A stretch of 64,000 nt of DNA from Varroa destructor (Eukaryota > Arthropoda > Arachnida > Mesostigmata > Varroidae). The notes under the pieces were generated by a model. That model had not been told where the DNA came from and ran no database searches. It worked only from the letters and a program-made list of their open reading frames with translations. Below are positions 25,294-38,203 of the stretch, in pieces (position 1 is the first letter of the stretch; each line of letters opens with the position of its first letter). Location: the NCBI RefSeq assembly GCF_002443255.2, contig NW_019211457.1:18841983-18905982 (forward strand), in the 5' to 3' direction. A program made the translations under genes and the position numbers.

Positions 25294-28200
25294 GCTAAAT
25301 GGTGATGCTGCAAAAATATGTTTTGTATCGGTTCTATTTAGATGGAGGTCAGCGAAAGTCCCTTGTACAGTTTTATCCATGGTGCCGTTTCGTTTGTGGC
25401 CGTCGTCGCCTTCCTGATGTAGGTCAGGACCGGTTTCTCGTTGCTGTTACCAGGCCAGACGGAATATATATGTTTCGTTCTCGAACAGGCAATGCATTAT
25501 CTTGCGTTGCTTAAGAGTCGAACAATGCGCATTTAGATTAGGAAAGGTCGAGCGACCTATAGTGCTAATGTCGACCGTGTCGCTGTGAGCAGACGTCGAT
25601 TCGAGTCCGATGCGAGTGCGTCTGTGGCCGATAATGAACCGGCTGGTTTTAGGTGATTTAGTGAGAGCAGTGATTTAGTGACTGGCCTGCGTCGCTGTTA
25701 CCTATCCTGCACACTCGATTATTTGATTGCCGTACACGAACAATGACGCGACGGTACGGTCGTGCAGACAACCGCACTTCACTGTCGTTCAGAGGAAGGG
25801 GTGATATTGTTGCAGTGGGCACTGCTGTGCCGACTGCTGAAATCACTGTTTTGTCCATTTAGAGCACCGGTAGTTGCAGAAGCAACAACGTCGCCATAAA
25901 TGGTAGCGGAAGTAGAGCCGATTAAAGTCGCTATTTCGCGATATAACAGCCATAACCGCCGCTGCTAAAAGTAGGCTTGATCTATGCGTGCAATATAGGC
26001 TTGTATATATATATAGAGCACGCATTACACAGTACGGAGTTGATACGATTTAACAGGTTCGTCCAATAACATTGGGAACTTTACCTGTAAGTTACTGAGC
26101 TATGGGGGCGACTCGTGTTTTAGCGGTTCGGTTGGAGAAAACAACCGTATCCGTTTCAGTACAAGTATGAAGCGATAATAATTCTGTAATATATAGATGA
26201 CGTTTTTCCTCCATCGCCTCCTTTTCGGTAGTGCTATTGAGTTTATACTGGTGAGATTTGCGATTACGGCTTTATAGACATACTGAGAATTGGGTTATTT
26301 AAAAAAATAGGTCTATTCAATCCAGCTACCTTATTAAAAGTCTACAAGTTTATATATTGTGTAGACTATATCAGTCCACTATAAATATGGCTCGATGATT
26401 ACAATTTGGCCAAATAAACGTTTCGTCTAAAAACGAACTGCGCTTAGAGTGTATCTACGTTTATATTCAAACCTCGACGCTGCATTGGTGTGACCCTATA
26501 GTATTTCTGTCTGTATGAGCTATAGCGAGTTGGTATCGTACGGTCCGCTGTGGTCCGACCCGCTGTCAAGAAGACTCGTGCTAGGTGGGTAGAGTAAGCA
26601 ATCACGGCAGCGGTACGTCTGAAACGGCACGAGATATGCCGCCAAATAGATCGGAGTGGCCTGGTTGCGTTTCGGTTTCGCAGCCAACTACCCTTTTGTG
26701 GGACCTTCTCGTGGCCTGACCCGGAGTATTACTAAATAACACTGTTCTAAGTAGTACTGCAGAGGAAGACCCAGCGGCTGTAATTCGACCACGACTAGGC
26801 ATATAGCATAGGGCAGGTCAGAATGGGAAGTTGCGGTTGATTATGTCAGTTGTTAGAATCTAAGCCCGTGTCAAAAGGCCGCAGTCTAAATCCAGCGTAG
26901 GTCAATAGAACATCAGATTGACTTAGCAAAATGATTTTGTACTCTCGAAAATGAGAATTTCCTGATACGGATATGCACAGTGGTAGAAGTATTATTATGA
27001 TTGCTAGACGAACGGAAAACCTTCGAGTACTTGACTGTTGACAATTGATAGGTTATCGTTGATATGATAACTTGATTTAAAAGTGACCTTACAAGTAATC
27101 ATTGAGGACAATTAAGGGCTAAATGTAGGCCAATGGATTGATTAAAGTCAGAGAGTTTTATTGTTATGACCACAGTAGCAGCATATGATAATATCAGCAG
27201 CGGTCACGTCTATAATAGCCTACGAGTGAAAATCTAATTTTCACTAAATGGAAACCTTTGGATTTTATCTTATCCTATCTGAACAAGGCCAGCAGTGCTA
27301 TAGAAATTGAACAGGCTAAAACAGCTCCTATATTATATAAATAGATTTATTAGTAACTGTTCGCGTGGCTTTTATCTGAACATACACCGATCTGTTTAGG
27401 TATCATAGCGAATTAAGCGGACGGCTGTAGTAGACACGAAACAGCCTTACTATATAACTGTCTAATGTTATGATGATTCCAATTAACGAATCTCAACAAA
27501 AAATTCTGAGGATTAAATTTAGGTGAGAAGCTTGTCAAATCTTGACCGACGTCGTTGGTATTTTGCAGGTTCTAAATGAGCACGCCAACGGCTTAGGGCT
27601 ACAATAGGAAATATATAGCAATAATTAGATAAACCGAAACGCTTCAAGTTGAAATGACGGGAAACGTAAATAACTTACAAATGGCGAAAAAAATGTGACT
27701 CAGATCGATTAACTAGATGCTTCGTAGATGGCAGCCCTAACAACGATTGCAAATTTTAAGCGGCTGGAGTTCGTAGCTGCTTTCAGTCGATGGCAGCTAC
27801 TGAATTTATCATAATAGTGAACTTTACTTGTCGCATGAAGGTTGCCGATGTCAACGGTAAAAGGATTAGTGGAACTTTAACTTTAATAGAATAACGTAGG
27901 TTATTCTATTTGTGCACGATTGTGTCGCTGCTTGTATGTTACCCAGAATTCGTTTAGATTCTTCGCAGGATAATAATAATGGTAATAATTTCTATTACCG
28001 TAACGCACTGCTGCCACTGTGACTATATAATGTGTTTGTAAGGTTTTACATTAATTCTTTTTTATCGACCCCTTCCAATGTTACCAATAGCTGAGAAGAG
28101 GTAACTTTCGAAAAATACCTTACCCCGGCAGATCATCTTCGCCAGTAACGATCAACACGAGGGACCGCCTCGTCCCATTCTGTCACCCCGCTAATCGAAG

Positions 28201-28819
28201 GTTTTCTGCGCCGATGGGAAATCCGTCGTTGTTACCGAATGCTGGCATTGTATTATGTAAATTATTTTCACGGTAGTCTGCCTGAATCACGTGTCTTCTT
28301 TTGCCCATGATTCTTTTACTTCGCTCATTGTGAAGTTCACTTTTCTCGTAACGCGAACAGGTTTCCTTTTTCAGCGTTTGAGCCGCGTACGGCACACCGA
28401 CTCTAAGTAACACCAGCAACTTCTAAATATCGATATATTGCCAACTGCATCGCTGAAGAAAGAAACTTCTGTCGAACGGCATTGCCAAGACCTCCCTCTA
28501 GCCTCTAACACGTGGAGCTTCGACGGCTACAGCCGGGCCAATTTAGGTAGCATCACCGTCCTGCTAACTGTATTCACTCTTATATTCTTGCCAGCGGCAT
28601 CTACTGGCAGCGCCTTTTGAGTTCAACCTCCTGCCACTACGCTTTGCATCTTCATTTTCACTGCAGCGGTTTGAACGACTTCGTGCCAAAAGTTTGGAGT
28701 TCCGAGAACACGTCCATTGCCCCTGCCTTCCAAGCCTATCATCTTCTTTGTCCTTACCCGTTGATGCGCAGAATGTCTTCATGCCCGCGTAGACAAAAAC
28801 GCTGAGCACTATTTTATTT

Positions 28820-28822
<3 letters not shown>

Positions 28823-28855
<33 letters not shown>
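28823..28855. repeat. (AT)n microsatellite
   Basis: Sixteen AT units after CAC. Confidence 0.93.
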
Positions 28856-28857
<2 letters not shown>

Positions 28858-31677
28858 GGCAGTTTATTCGGGTAGTTTTTCGTTCGTGTGACTGTTTGGG
28901 CAGCGTAGTTTGTTGTTATGTCTTTGGCGGATTTCAGTTGCTACAGGATCGACACTAACCGGTCGTGCTGACGAGATCATCGACAATCGTCCACGTCTGA
29001 GGGTCTAGACAAGTTCCTGGAAGCGATGAGAACCATTTACCTGGCCAGAAAGTACTATAATAGAGGGAAGAATATTTACTCTCTCAAGTTAGAAAATAGA
29101 ACTACTTACGCTGCACAGTTGAGAGCCCTGGTGTTAAAAACGTCTCCATTCAGCGAACTTCGTTGGTAGACTGATACTAGATACACGAACGGTGCATAAC
29201 CGGCTGCACAAAGGCGAACGAGCGGTAGACGATACTGGTTGATTACGTAGAAGTTACTTAACAACGAGTAGTAAAAAAGTTCACGCTGATAGAAATCTGT
29301 TTCACGCTCGTATAATAACTTATTCATACAGGTTGACTAGCGCGCATCGTGTACGAAACTTGGGAACAAGCAACTAAAGGCTAGGCAGTCCAGAGGCTAT
29401 TGCATTGACTTCAGTATCATTCACGTCCACTTAATAAACCAGTTTACGCCACTGGGATGTCTACGTGTGATGAAAGGTAGCGATATCGTGATGAACTTAT
29501 GCTATTATAAGGTCGATCCGCCCCCTGACTAAATCTTGTGAAGATAAGTTGATCACTAAGTAAAAACAGGCTGTAAAGCACTTTCTATTGAGATGTAATT
29601 AATCAATTGCATAATGGTATAGCAGTATAGCGGTTCGAGGTAACTACAATTTGAGAAACGAGTGACAGTCCGTGAGGGAATACTACACCTAAGCTGTAAG
29701 CGCGCGACTCAGACGAAGCCGAGATTGAAGCTGATTGACATGGGTTATCCAGACAACAGAAACGGCTTTTCCTCAAGGTCAAAATATATCAAATAAGATT
29801 CTTCGAAACTAACACTAATTAAGTTTGCCTTACTAGTATAATATCACAATTAGCCCCCTGAATTGAAAGAGATAACTGATAGTGGCGATGAATGGCGAGA
29901 GTAATGCTCTCGGAAGCACTCGAAACACAAACACAGATCTCGCGCTTTCTCATAATTACAATTTGTCATTATATTTTACTAAAGCGATCGGACGTTCTTG
30001 TTTTGGTCGTCCATCGTCCTGGCCTGCCAGCATTATTTGTGATAGCAACATCTGGCCTATAAACTCACTAAGGGTCTAGGACCTATCAGGTACTTAATGC
30101 GAAGGAGCAATAATTATGCATGATCACGACAAAGCTTTTTATAAGAATTCAATGAGTAATATTAAAGTATTAGCTCGTGCTTTTTGGTACAAAAGGTAAC
30201 AAATTTCCTACTGGAACGTTAAGGTCTGTTCTCGAGAATCGCGAGCTACCGTTACGCGAAAGTTCCTCGAATTTGAATGCAATTACGCAAACAGAACTGA
30301 ATTTAATGGTCCAACGTGCTCCGCTATCGGATCATCGTACATAGGCTGTTATACCTACAAGCCATAGGCATTATATACGAAAGGATATGATCAGATTAGA
30401 GAGCATCAAACAATTTCTCCATAGCATTTAGTGCAAGACAGAATTCACGCATACTAGACGAAAATGTTGCTCCCAGAAGGGTCGGCTAAGGTTTATGCGT
30501 TATAAAGTAGCAAATAGCTAACGCTTGTTTCCCTACCAATCCCCCTGGTTAAAGCCTAGATTACTCATGGAAATCAAAAGTTTCCATAGTAAAAATTGTG
30601 CATAACTGAAAGTCAGAGGGAGATAGAGTCAAGTTAGACTTACGATAGATAACAGGTAGAAGGTATGCCATATGCCATTCTATGGGGCGCTATCAAAACC
30701 AAGGACTGGGGCAGGGGCGGCCATGTAAATCGGTTCGTTTGCGTATGTACACAAATGCGAGAGCGATTTCTATGGTAGACAATATGCTGTGTTGTCGCAC
30801 ATTGGAAACAGCAGACAAAATTAGGCATGCCTTGTTATTCTTTGGCGGATGCTCACCGTCAAAAGACACGATACCGGCCGGAGGAACGAATCGCAAACAA
30901 AGGTTTATTTCTTCTATAAAACGCACGGGCTCTAACAACAACAACCGCAGCAGCTGGCTAAGTCTAAATATAATCGTTGTATTATTACCTCTGTGTTGTT
31001 GTTCTGTCTTGCTATCCTAGGTGAGCAGTCCGAAGTTATGCTGTACGTTAGCACCAGTGGTTCTCGGTAGCATAATGGGTACGCTGATGAACCAACCAGG
31101 TTGTCGTCGAAAAGATACCCAGAAGCAATGTTACGAACCGCTTGGGCACTTGTCCTACCGTAGTTGTAGAATACGTACGCGCACGAATGAATCGATGAGA
31201 TGGGAAGAATACAAATTAGAGATTAATACATGTGTAAATGATGAAAAGATATCCTGTAGTGTGGGATTTGTAATCGAATTTATACAAATATAAATGCGGC
31301 TGTTATTGTCGGACGGACCGTTGATTCAAGTCAGCGTTTGAAATATACGGGTAGCTGTGTAATGATTTGTTTACAAGATTTAGCGTCTAGATAAATATGA
31401 GATACGGCAGAATCGCAGCACCGGATTGTATATCGATTCACTTTTTCTATTTATAGAAACACAAATACTCTAGGCAGAAGGCCACCTCATGTGTCCTGGG
31501 TCAGTCGGGGACATGTGAGCGTATGTACGTCCGAATAAATAGAAATCGAAGGTATCTCTCGAGACGTAGACTACTATGGTTCACGTAAGTTGAAAAACAG
31601 AAACGAAAAATGTGACCCATCCCCATACGACGACAAGGCCTAAGCTTGCTTGGCTTTTACTTTATGCTCATCTATCG

Positions 31678-32022
31678 CATCTATTTATCAAAGGCGCGTA
31701 ACATTTGTATATGCGTACTAACCTTTTTGAAGACGGTTCTAATATAATTTTTGTTAATCGGCTGATTCAACGAGAAACTAGTACGGTGAACAGAGTATGC
31801 CGAATCGGGTCCTCGTTGAAATACGGGAAAACTTTCCCATATACTCTGCCGACGTAAGCCGAGAGGCTCCGTCCTTGCAAAGGCGCTGATATTGCGTGTC
31901 ATAAAAGCTCGGTAGGACCGTGTAAACGGCTCGTTATTATTAAGCGGTGTTATCTTGCTGATATTCATCTGTTCCGACGATAGGATCGCCATAAAAATGA
32001 TTAATAGGCAATTGATTAGCAT
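31678..32022 (-). other. Possible exon with signal-peptide-like start, unknown product
   Basis: The minus-strand frame starts with ATG at 32022, followed by a hydrophobic stretch (LINCLLIIFMAIL) like a secretory signal peptide, then about 80 polar and basic residues with several Arg pairs. A strong donor, AAAAAG|GTTAGTACG, occurs before the in-frame stop. An alternative acceptor, GGAACAG|ATG, would skip the hydrophobic part. The product is unrecognised; a small secreted protein or prohormone is only a guess. Confidence 0.18.
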
Positions 32023-32091
32023 GTTGTATGAATACTACACGATTTGTGTATGTAGAGAACGTATGCAATAGCTTACATTTACCTATTGGTC

Positions 32092-32330
32092 GAATGTTTA
32101 AACTATTTTCAAAATTCCGAAACCCCCCATCTGACTGGAATAGCATAGTAGTCCTGCCGTTGATATGCGGAAAATATCGATAATTAATTTGCTTGTAAAT
32201 TGACCATATATACTCGTCGGGTGCATTTGAGGCCGCCTCACAAAATCCGGATCCGTATCGAACCCCACATAGTGTCAATTCGCTTTGCTTCTGCAAGATG
32301 TCTTCAATTTGTTTTTCTGCTCGCCCCAAA
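32092..32330 (-). other. Possible coding exon, unknown product
   Basis: On the minus strand an open frame runs from an acceptor-like GCGAGCAG (about 32317) to a good donor, AATAG|GTAAATG, near 32093. It encodes about 75 residues rich in aromatic and polar residues, for example a segment near its middle reading EYIWSIYKQINYRYF. This exon-like composition differs from the AT-driven frames around it. I do not recognise a family. It ends in phase 1 and does not join in frame to the open frame below it (31678-32022), so the two are either separate or not both real. Confidence 0.22.
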
Positions 32331-32607
32331 TAAAAATACGCAAACTATATAATGCTTCTCAGCGAACCGACAACAGCAGGAACAATCATCGCATAATTGC
32401 AGAAATAATAAATATAGAAATAACGAAAACATATAAAATGAACTCTGCTCCAAAATCTTGATCATAAGCAAAACTGTGTGCTGTTACTACTATAACAGGT
32501 GTCTAATCTAATAATAATAACAACAACTTAATAATAATAGGATGAACAGACGCCAGAAAAGATCCAGTATTCGAACGAGTATCGATTGTATCTCCCGAAC
32601 GGGTTGT

Positions 32608-32629
32608 CTGGCTGGCTGGCTGGCTGGCT
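32608..32629. repeat. (TGGC)n tetranucleotide repeat
   Basis: Five TGGC/GGCT units. Confidence 0.85.
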
Positions 32630-34683
32630 TCGTCTCATTGACCAAATGTCTGCCATCGTCACTATGCAGAATCTATCGTTTACTAGTCCACCGAGCCCGC
32701 TCTAATATGGGCAGAAGCGTTGTGTCTTCTGCAACAGGTGAATTGCTATTTCTCTCGAATCTGATTCGTGGGTTTCGACTTGTTTCGATTCCAGTTTCTA
32801 TTCCCTCTTATTGATTCCTTGTGTTTTTTGCACATACGTACAGTGCTATCTAGTTCGATCAATGTATATCTTTTCTTCGTTCTAAGAAAAGGCTGATCCC
32901 CGCTTGAATTATCGGCAACGAATTATGAGGTTTTACCGCTCCGCCGCAGCCTGACGGGACAAGCGGCGATTTTGTAGATTTACATAGACGGTTTACTGAA
33001 AAGATCTGTGGGATTGAATCTACTTGAAGCTGTCCTTCAGCATTTACGTAAGTGTCTCTGTATGTTTGTCGCTACCGACGACGATCTTGCCGCGCGGTGC
33101 TACCTCGGTGTTTGTATTTCGATTTCTCAGAAGCAAGAGTGTTGGCCGAAGAAACTACATCAAAAGATAATCTCAATATCGTCGAGACAGTATGCTAATG
33201 ATGGTGAGAGGGTTCACCCAGAGAAAGCTATTGACTGGCGCGTACTTTTTATGCAGAAAGGATCTATACAGGATCAAAACGATCCACATCAACGAACTTT
33301 GGTGCTACTTATACTAATAAGCGCTGTCATCGAGCCATTGGTAAGCTGCGACCGCTTACTACTACTACGTATGCCCCTTGTTGGCCGGCCAGCCGGTATT
33401 GTAGTGAATCCTTTCTAGGTTCCTGCCTCAGCAAGTGAAGAATGATCTAACAATGCACGCCGGCAATAACAACAGCTTGAGGGGCATTTGAAAGTAGTAG
33501 CGTCTTCATCATAACAACGACACGGGTTTTCACATAGCCGTCAACCTTGTTGCCACCAACGATACTACGCCGGGTCGAACAAAGATCCGGCCAAATCAAC
33601 TGTCACATCGCAAATACTGAACTCTACTCGCGTCATGCCCTATGCAGCTAACAGGATCTCCAGCAGGTCATTCTGGGAGCCATCGCTTCTTTTCCGCGAA
33701 GACTACACACGAGAATACCACAGAACACGAGAAGAGGCCTATCCTGTATACCGTATATATATTAGTATTATTTAGGATTAATTTTGAGTGCTGAGGGTTT
33801 TTGGTTTTCGCAAATACATAACAAATATAATACTAGTAATTATGTCCTTGTAATGATCCATATGGCTCAGTGTACTTAGTATATGCAAATGCTTTTAAAT
33901 TATAGTTGCTTTCAAAAATCAATGTCTCATATTTTTGAAAACATATCGGGCGATAGAAGTTGAGGATTTCAAGTTGTTGACACCAGCAGCTAGACTGAAT
34001 CATATCAATGCCATCAATTGCCACACATGTAACTATCCTAGCTTTATAAACAATACGAATTCATCTAAACGTGTTGTTCTCAACGTGTCTCAATCTGTAG
34101 CTGATACATAAAGGACTGACGCGGTCACCTTCCTGCTCGGTTGATTTTTTAACTTGTCTTACAGCTGATGAGGGGCGCCGTAGCGTTCCCCATCTATTTA
34201 TATATATAGTACCACATATACATAGATCAAAAATCACTTCTGTCCCTTTTCTGAGGTGGAGTTCTGAAGACAAAACTGTCCTGAATTCGTATTCTTTCTT
34301 ATAGCGTTACCGTCACAATATTCGCTATGACTTGACGCGCCTCTAAATGCTGACGGAATTTGAGCGAGGCTTCGCTTCTGCTTTACAACGAACGATGTCT
34401 CGTTACACGCGGCTCACGAACAGTCTTCGATTTCCGGTAGCGATCGACTCTAATGAACAATACCAGTCAAGCAATGACGAGATAGGAGATCAATTCCACG
34501 AACTCAAATACGATCACAATAGTAATGATACGAAATAGACAACAACAACAACAATAATAACACCTAAAAGTCAAAAACAAAAATAGGAAGGGACTGTGAA
34601 GGCATGAGAAGGGCCGTAGCCATGAATAGTAAGGATTTATTGGCGAGAGATCAGCGTCCATCTACTTTCAAATAAGTTGCCGC

Positions 34684-34725
34684 TTTTTCTTTTCTTTTTT
34701 TTTTTTTTGTTGTTTTTTTTTTCTC
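34684..34725. repeat. T-rich tract
   Basis: About 40 bases nearly all T, broken by single C and G. Confidence 0.85.
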
Positions 34726-37412
34726 GTTCTATGATACAGAGCCATATCGATTGGTGAGCGGCTGGTTCGGGAGTAAGCGTTTTTTGGCAAAATGAAAATT
34801 AATGTTATCGTCCTGTTGGTGACGGCGATAGCGAATGAACGGCCACGTAGTCCATTGAAGATATGGCGGTGGCTACGATAAGCTGTTATTAGCCGATGAT
34901 CCGTTGTATAGAACCGCGTAACAGCAAGTATGATTGTTTCTCACATAATAAATATGAACAATTTATAGCCTTATCCGAACAAGACGTGTACAGTAGACAT
35001 GTGTTTGGGAACTGTCGAAATCCGGCCATACGTAATAGTACTAAAAGTACTTTCACACTATTCGACGGATGCCGCTTCAGTTGATTGTTCCGTTAATTAA
35101 GATTCAATCTGCAGTAAATCTGATTCATTTGCCAATATCGCAGCTCCTCTAGTTGTCCGCTGTAAGACTAAGCCATGTGCAGGGAATTGTAAGACAAGTT
35201 AAAAAAGAAAAATTCTGTTTTAAATACAACAGGTGATCTTCGCTTGGAGTCGAATCCCTCGATTGGAGAACTCTCTCATATCGTGACTCTTGTCGGAACG
35301 CCAAAACGTGTGGTCAGAAATAGTATCTCATTTTTATTACGAATTGGATATCCTCAAGATAGAAAAGCGCGGCATAATAACATCATTATAGTATACGGGT
35401 GTGTGAATCACCCACGGACTCTTTCGAATAACGTATTATCATACAAACTTTGTAATTCGGTGTGCATGAATCTACGAAACTTGCCGTTTCTTTATCAGGT
35501 TCGAGTACAACGCCATTATTTCGTTTATCGGATAGCGAGAGGTGAGCAGCAACCCAAAGTTTTGCGTTCCGGCGTGATTTCAATACCTGCTTAACAAACG
35601 CTCTTGACCGGAGCCGTGGGTGAACGCATTAACTTTATTCAGGAGCGTAACTGGTGAATCATAAAAAGTTCTCACGGACTTTTTGCACCCGTACTACATA
35701 CCCGCTACTATACTTCGAACAATACAAATCTCCAATATAATGTTTTTTTACATCGATCTAATCTATTTTTTTGGACGCTTGGTATCCATCGATTATTTTA
35801 GCGAAGCTCTTACAAGGTTTATAGGCAGCCAAAATTTGCCGTCTTTCCCAGCTTGCGTTGTTCAATCTATTATAGATCCTGATATAGTGTTTGTTTTATC
35901 GAGAACCTTTTAAAGCATTTAAAATCGACTGTTTTTTTTTTCCTTTATGGGTATATAATTGTCTTAGGTGGTCGTAACTGTTTTGCTCTTAAGATGATTC
36001 TATTTCGTCAATTTTTAGTGAATTCGAAAGAGCCTTTCGAGACGCCAATATAGGATAAAGCTAAGCGTGCCGTGATTCATGTTGGCCGAGCCAACGCCTG
36101 TTTTGAGCACGTAACGGAAGATCTCTGCAAGTTATTGTAGCGTGTTCTACACGTAACCTGAATGGACTTTTCGGCCTTATCTCGTCAATGCTGTAACGTT
36201 AACTCGCTTCCTTTACCCGATGCAGTAAGAGACGTGTTGACAGGCAATTATCTCGAAATAGTCATTCTCGGAGCTTCTTTGCGCTAGGCGAAGAATCCGA
36301 AATGGACCTCCAGACAGATATAAATGGATATACAGATGAAAATAAATAGAATTGAATGAACACTACATATCTTGTCATCGTCAGTGATGAGCTTAGGAAT
36401 GTTTCGGTCAGAAAAATGATTTTGTAATTGAAAAAAATGTTAGCAGCATAAATAAGTAATTGAATCATCTAGTAGAAAAGAAAAATAGCTTTTCGATGTC
36501 AATTTGTTCAGTAAATCAACATCTATATAATGAGAAAAGTTTTCAAAACTGCCAAATATTTAGACGCCTTTTTGAACTTTTATACGCTACAGCGTTCAAC
36601 GAAACACCGCAAACTCCAAGTGTTAAGAAGTTTGAGGGCTTCGTGCTGTATTAATCCCTGTTCATCTAGCGCATAAAAGTTACGTATCTTTACTAAATTT
36701 ACCAGGTGAAAACCTGAATTTACCTGGTGTACCAGCCAGGTGAAGACCTATTACGTACAAGGACTTGGCAAGTTCAGTGGGTCAACATAATTATCGCTTC
36801 ATTGCGTACCATCATTTGTCCACCGTTCATATATGGGCTATGTATATATAAAAGGCAATATCAAATCACTAAATAAAAATTTTCAATTTTATTATAATTT
36901 CCTTATAGATGTACGCGCATCGCTAGATTCGGACTGAGATTTCTGGCGGGACAGTGGCTAATGTCAGCAAGAACTGGTCCAGCTTTTGCCTTCTTTTATC
37001 ATACTACACATGTATCTAACCCTTAACGTACATAATAAGTGAATAGAATGAGATAATAATAGGGGGTCTTTGTGATTTTCCGTTTCGGTTCCTTTATTTC
37101 CTCTAACGCAGAACAGTCAGGCAGTTCTGATATTTCAGTCTATTATTGAAGTGTTTCGCCAAAACTACCGACTTTATCAATAAAATGTAAACGAGTTTTC
37201 GCACAGCAAGGATAAGACGAACAGTTATTATATAGGGTACGAATAAGTTCTACTGAGAACGAAATAGAAAGTAAGTGTTTTCAGTTTGAGAATAGACGTC
37301 AAACAGGAATAGAACTGCGATTGCCGGACAATTTGAGGCGAGATTATAAACTACTCTCTAGGTGAAGCCTGTCAGCATAACTGATAGCAGTGATACAACA
37401 GTTCATTACTGC

Positions 37413-37429
37413 TTTTTTTTTTTTTTTTT
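37413..37429. repeat. T17 homopolymer
   Basis: Seventeen consecutive T. It could be the complement of a retrotransposed poly(A) tail, but no attached retrocopy was seen. Confidence 0.85.
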
Positions 37430-38181
37430 CAATACCTGATTGTATTGATTGTTATCACAAAGTGAGAGTATGTTTTCAAGACGAAGTTCAACAAACGGCC
37501 TGTAATGCTTTTTTCGTGCAAATAATAACGTACGGTGAGGGCACGTCAGTGCTATGATACAGAATGTCAAAAATTTACCTAATGTTTATTATTTATTTCT
37601 CTTTAAAATCTCGCAGAACTGTACACCATTGGGATTAAATCTCCATACACAACATCGTTGTGCATCATACACATGTTGGGAACGCAAGCGCACACATCAT
37701 TGTAATGATCATATGAGCTCCAGTCATCCTATTAGTTTTACTAGGTCGTCACCTTTTAAATAGCTGCTTTGGTATAGTTATCTATTTAAACATCATCTTC
37801 TTGTCCAGCTAGAGTTCCTTACCAGACATGTCCAACGAGCTTGGTAGGACATTCGGGTATCTATACTAGCCAACCAGCGCACGACAGGCGGCGGAGGGTT
37901 CGAAATGAGAAGCGCAGGGTGTGGATGGCACGGACATACGTTACATTATTGCATGACCGCATTCGTCCACAACCGAACATATAATAAGTAAATACCAAAT
38001 AGAATACGCCGACTGACAGGGCTAACTAACCATTCTAGTACGCCAGGATATTTCTGGACTTAAAGAACAGCAGACTACAATTCAAGCCAGTTCTATTTAT
38101 CGTTTACGTGTGCTGATATGGCTTGGTTTTATGATTTTGTTAGGATTACAAGATGTACCCAGTTGTGGGGCTCGTATATGC

Positions 38182-38203
38182 TATATATATATATATATAT
38201 ATA
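38182..38203. repeat. (TA)n microsatellite
   Basis: Eleven TA units. Confidence 0.9.

Larger units (their letters stand above)
22093..31677. other. Non-coding stretch upstream of the kinase exon
   Basis: No protein family is recognisable in any frame. It holds a G12 run (24021), TA tracts (25276, 28823) and an 11-bp perfect hairpin at 27885-27910. The portion 23200-23700 is somewhat GC-richer. Frames such as 24224-24454 (minus) are open but unrecognised. Confidence 0.5.

Noticed and set aside
25540..25625. Possible tRNA with a B-box-like GATTCGAGTCC
   Set aside because: The T-stem does not pair well, no A-box lies at the right distance and no anticodon arm is visible.
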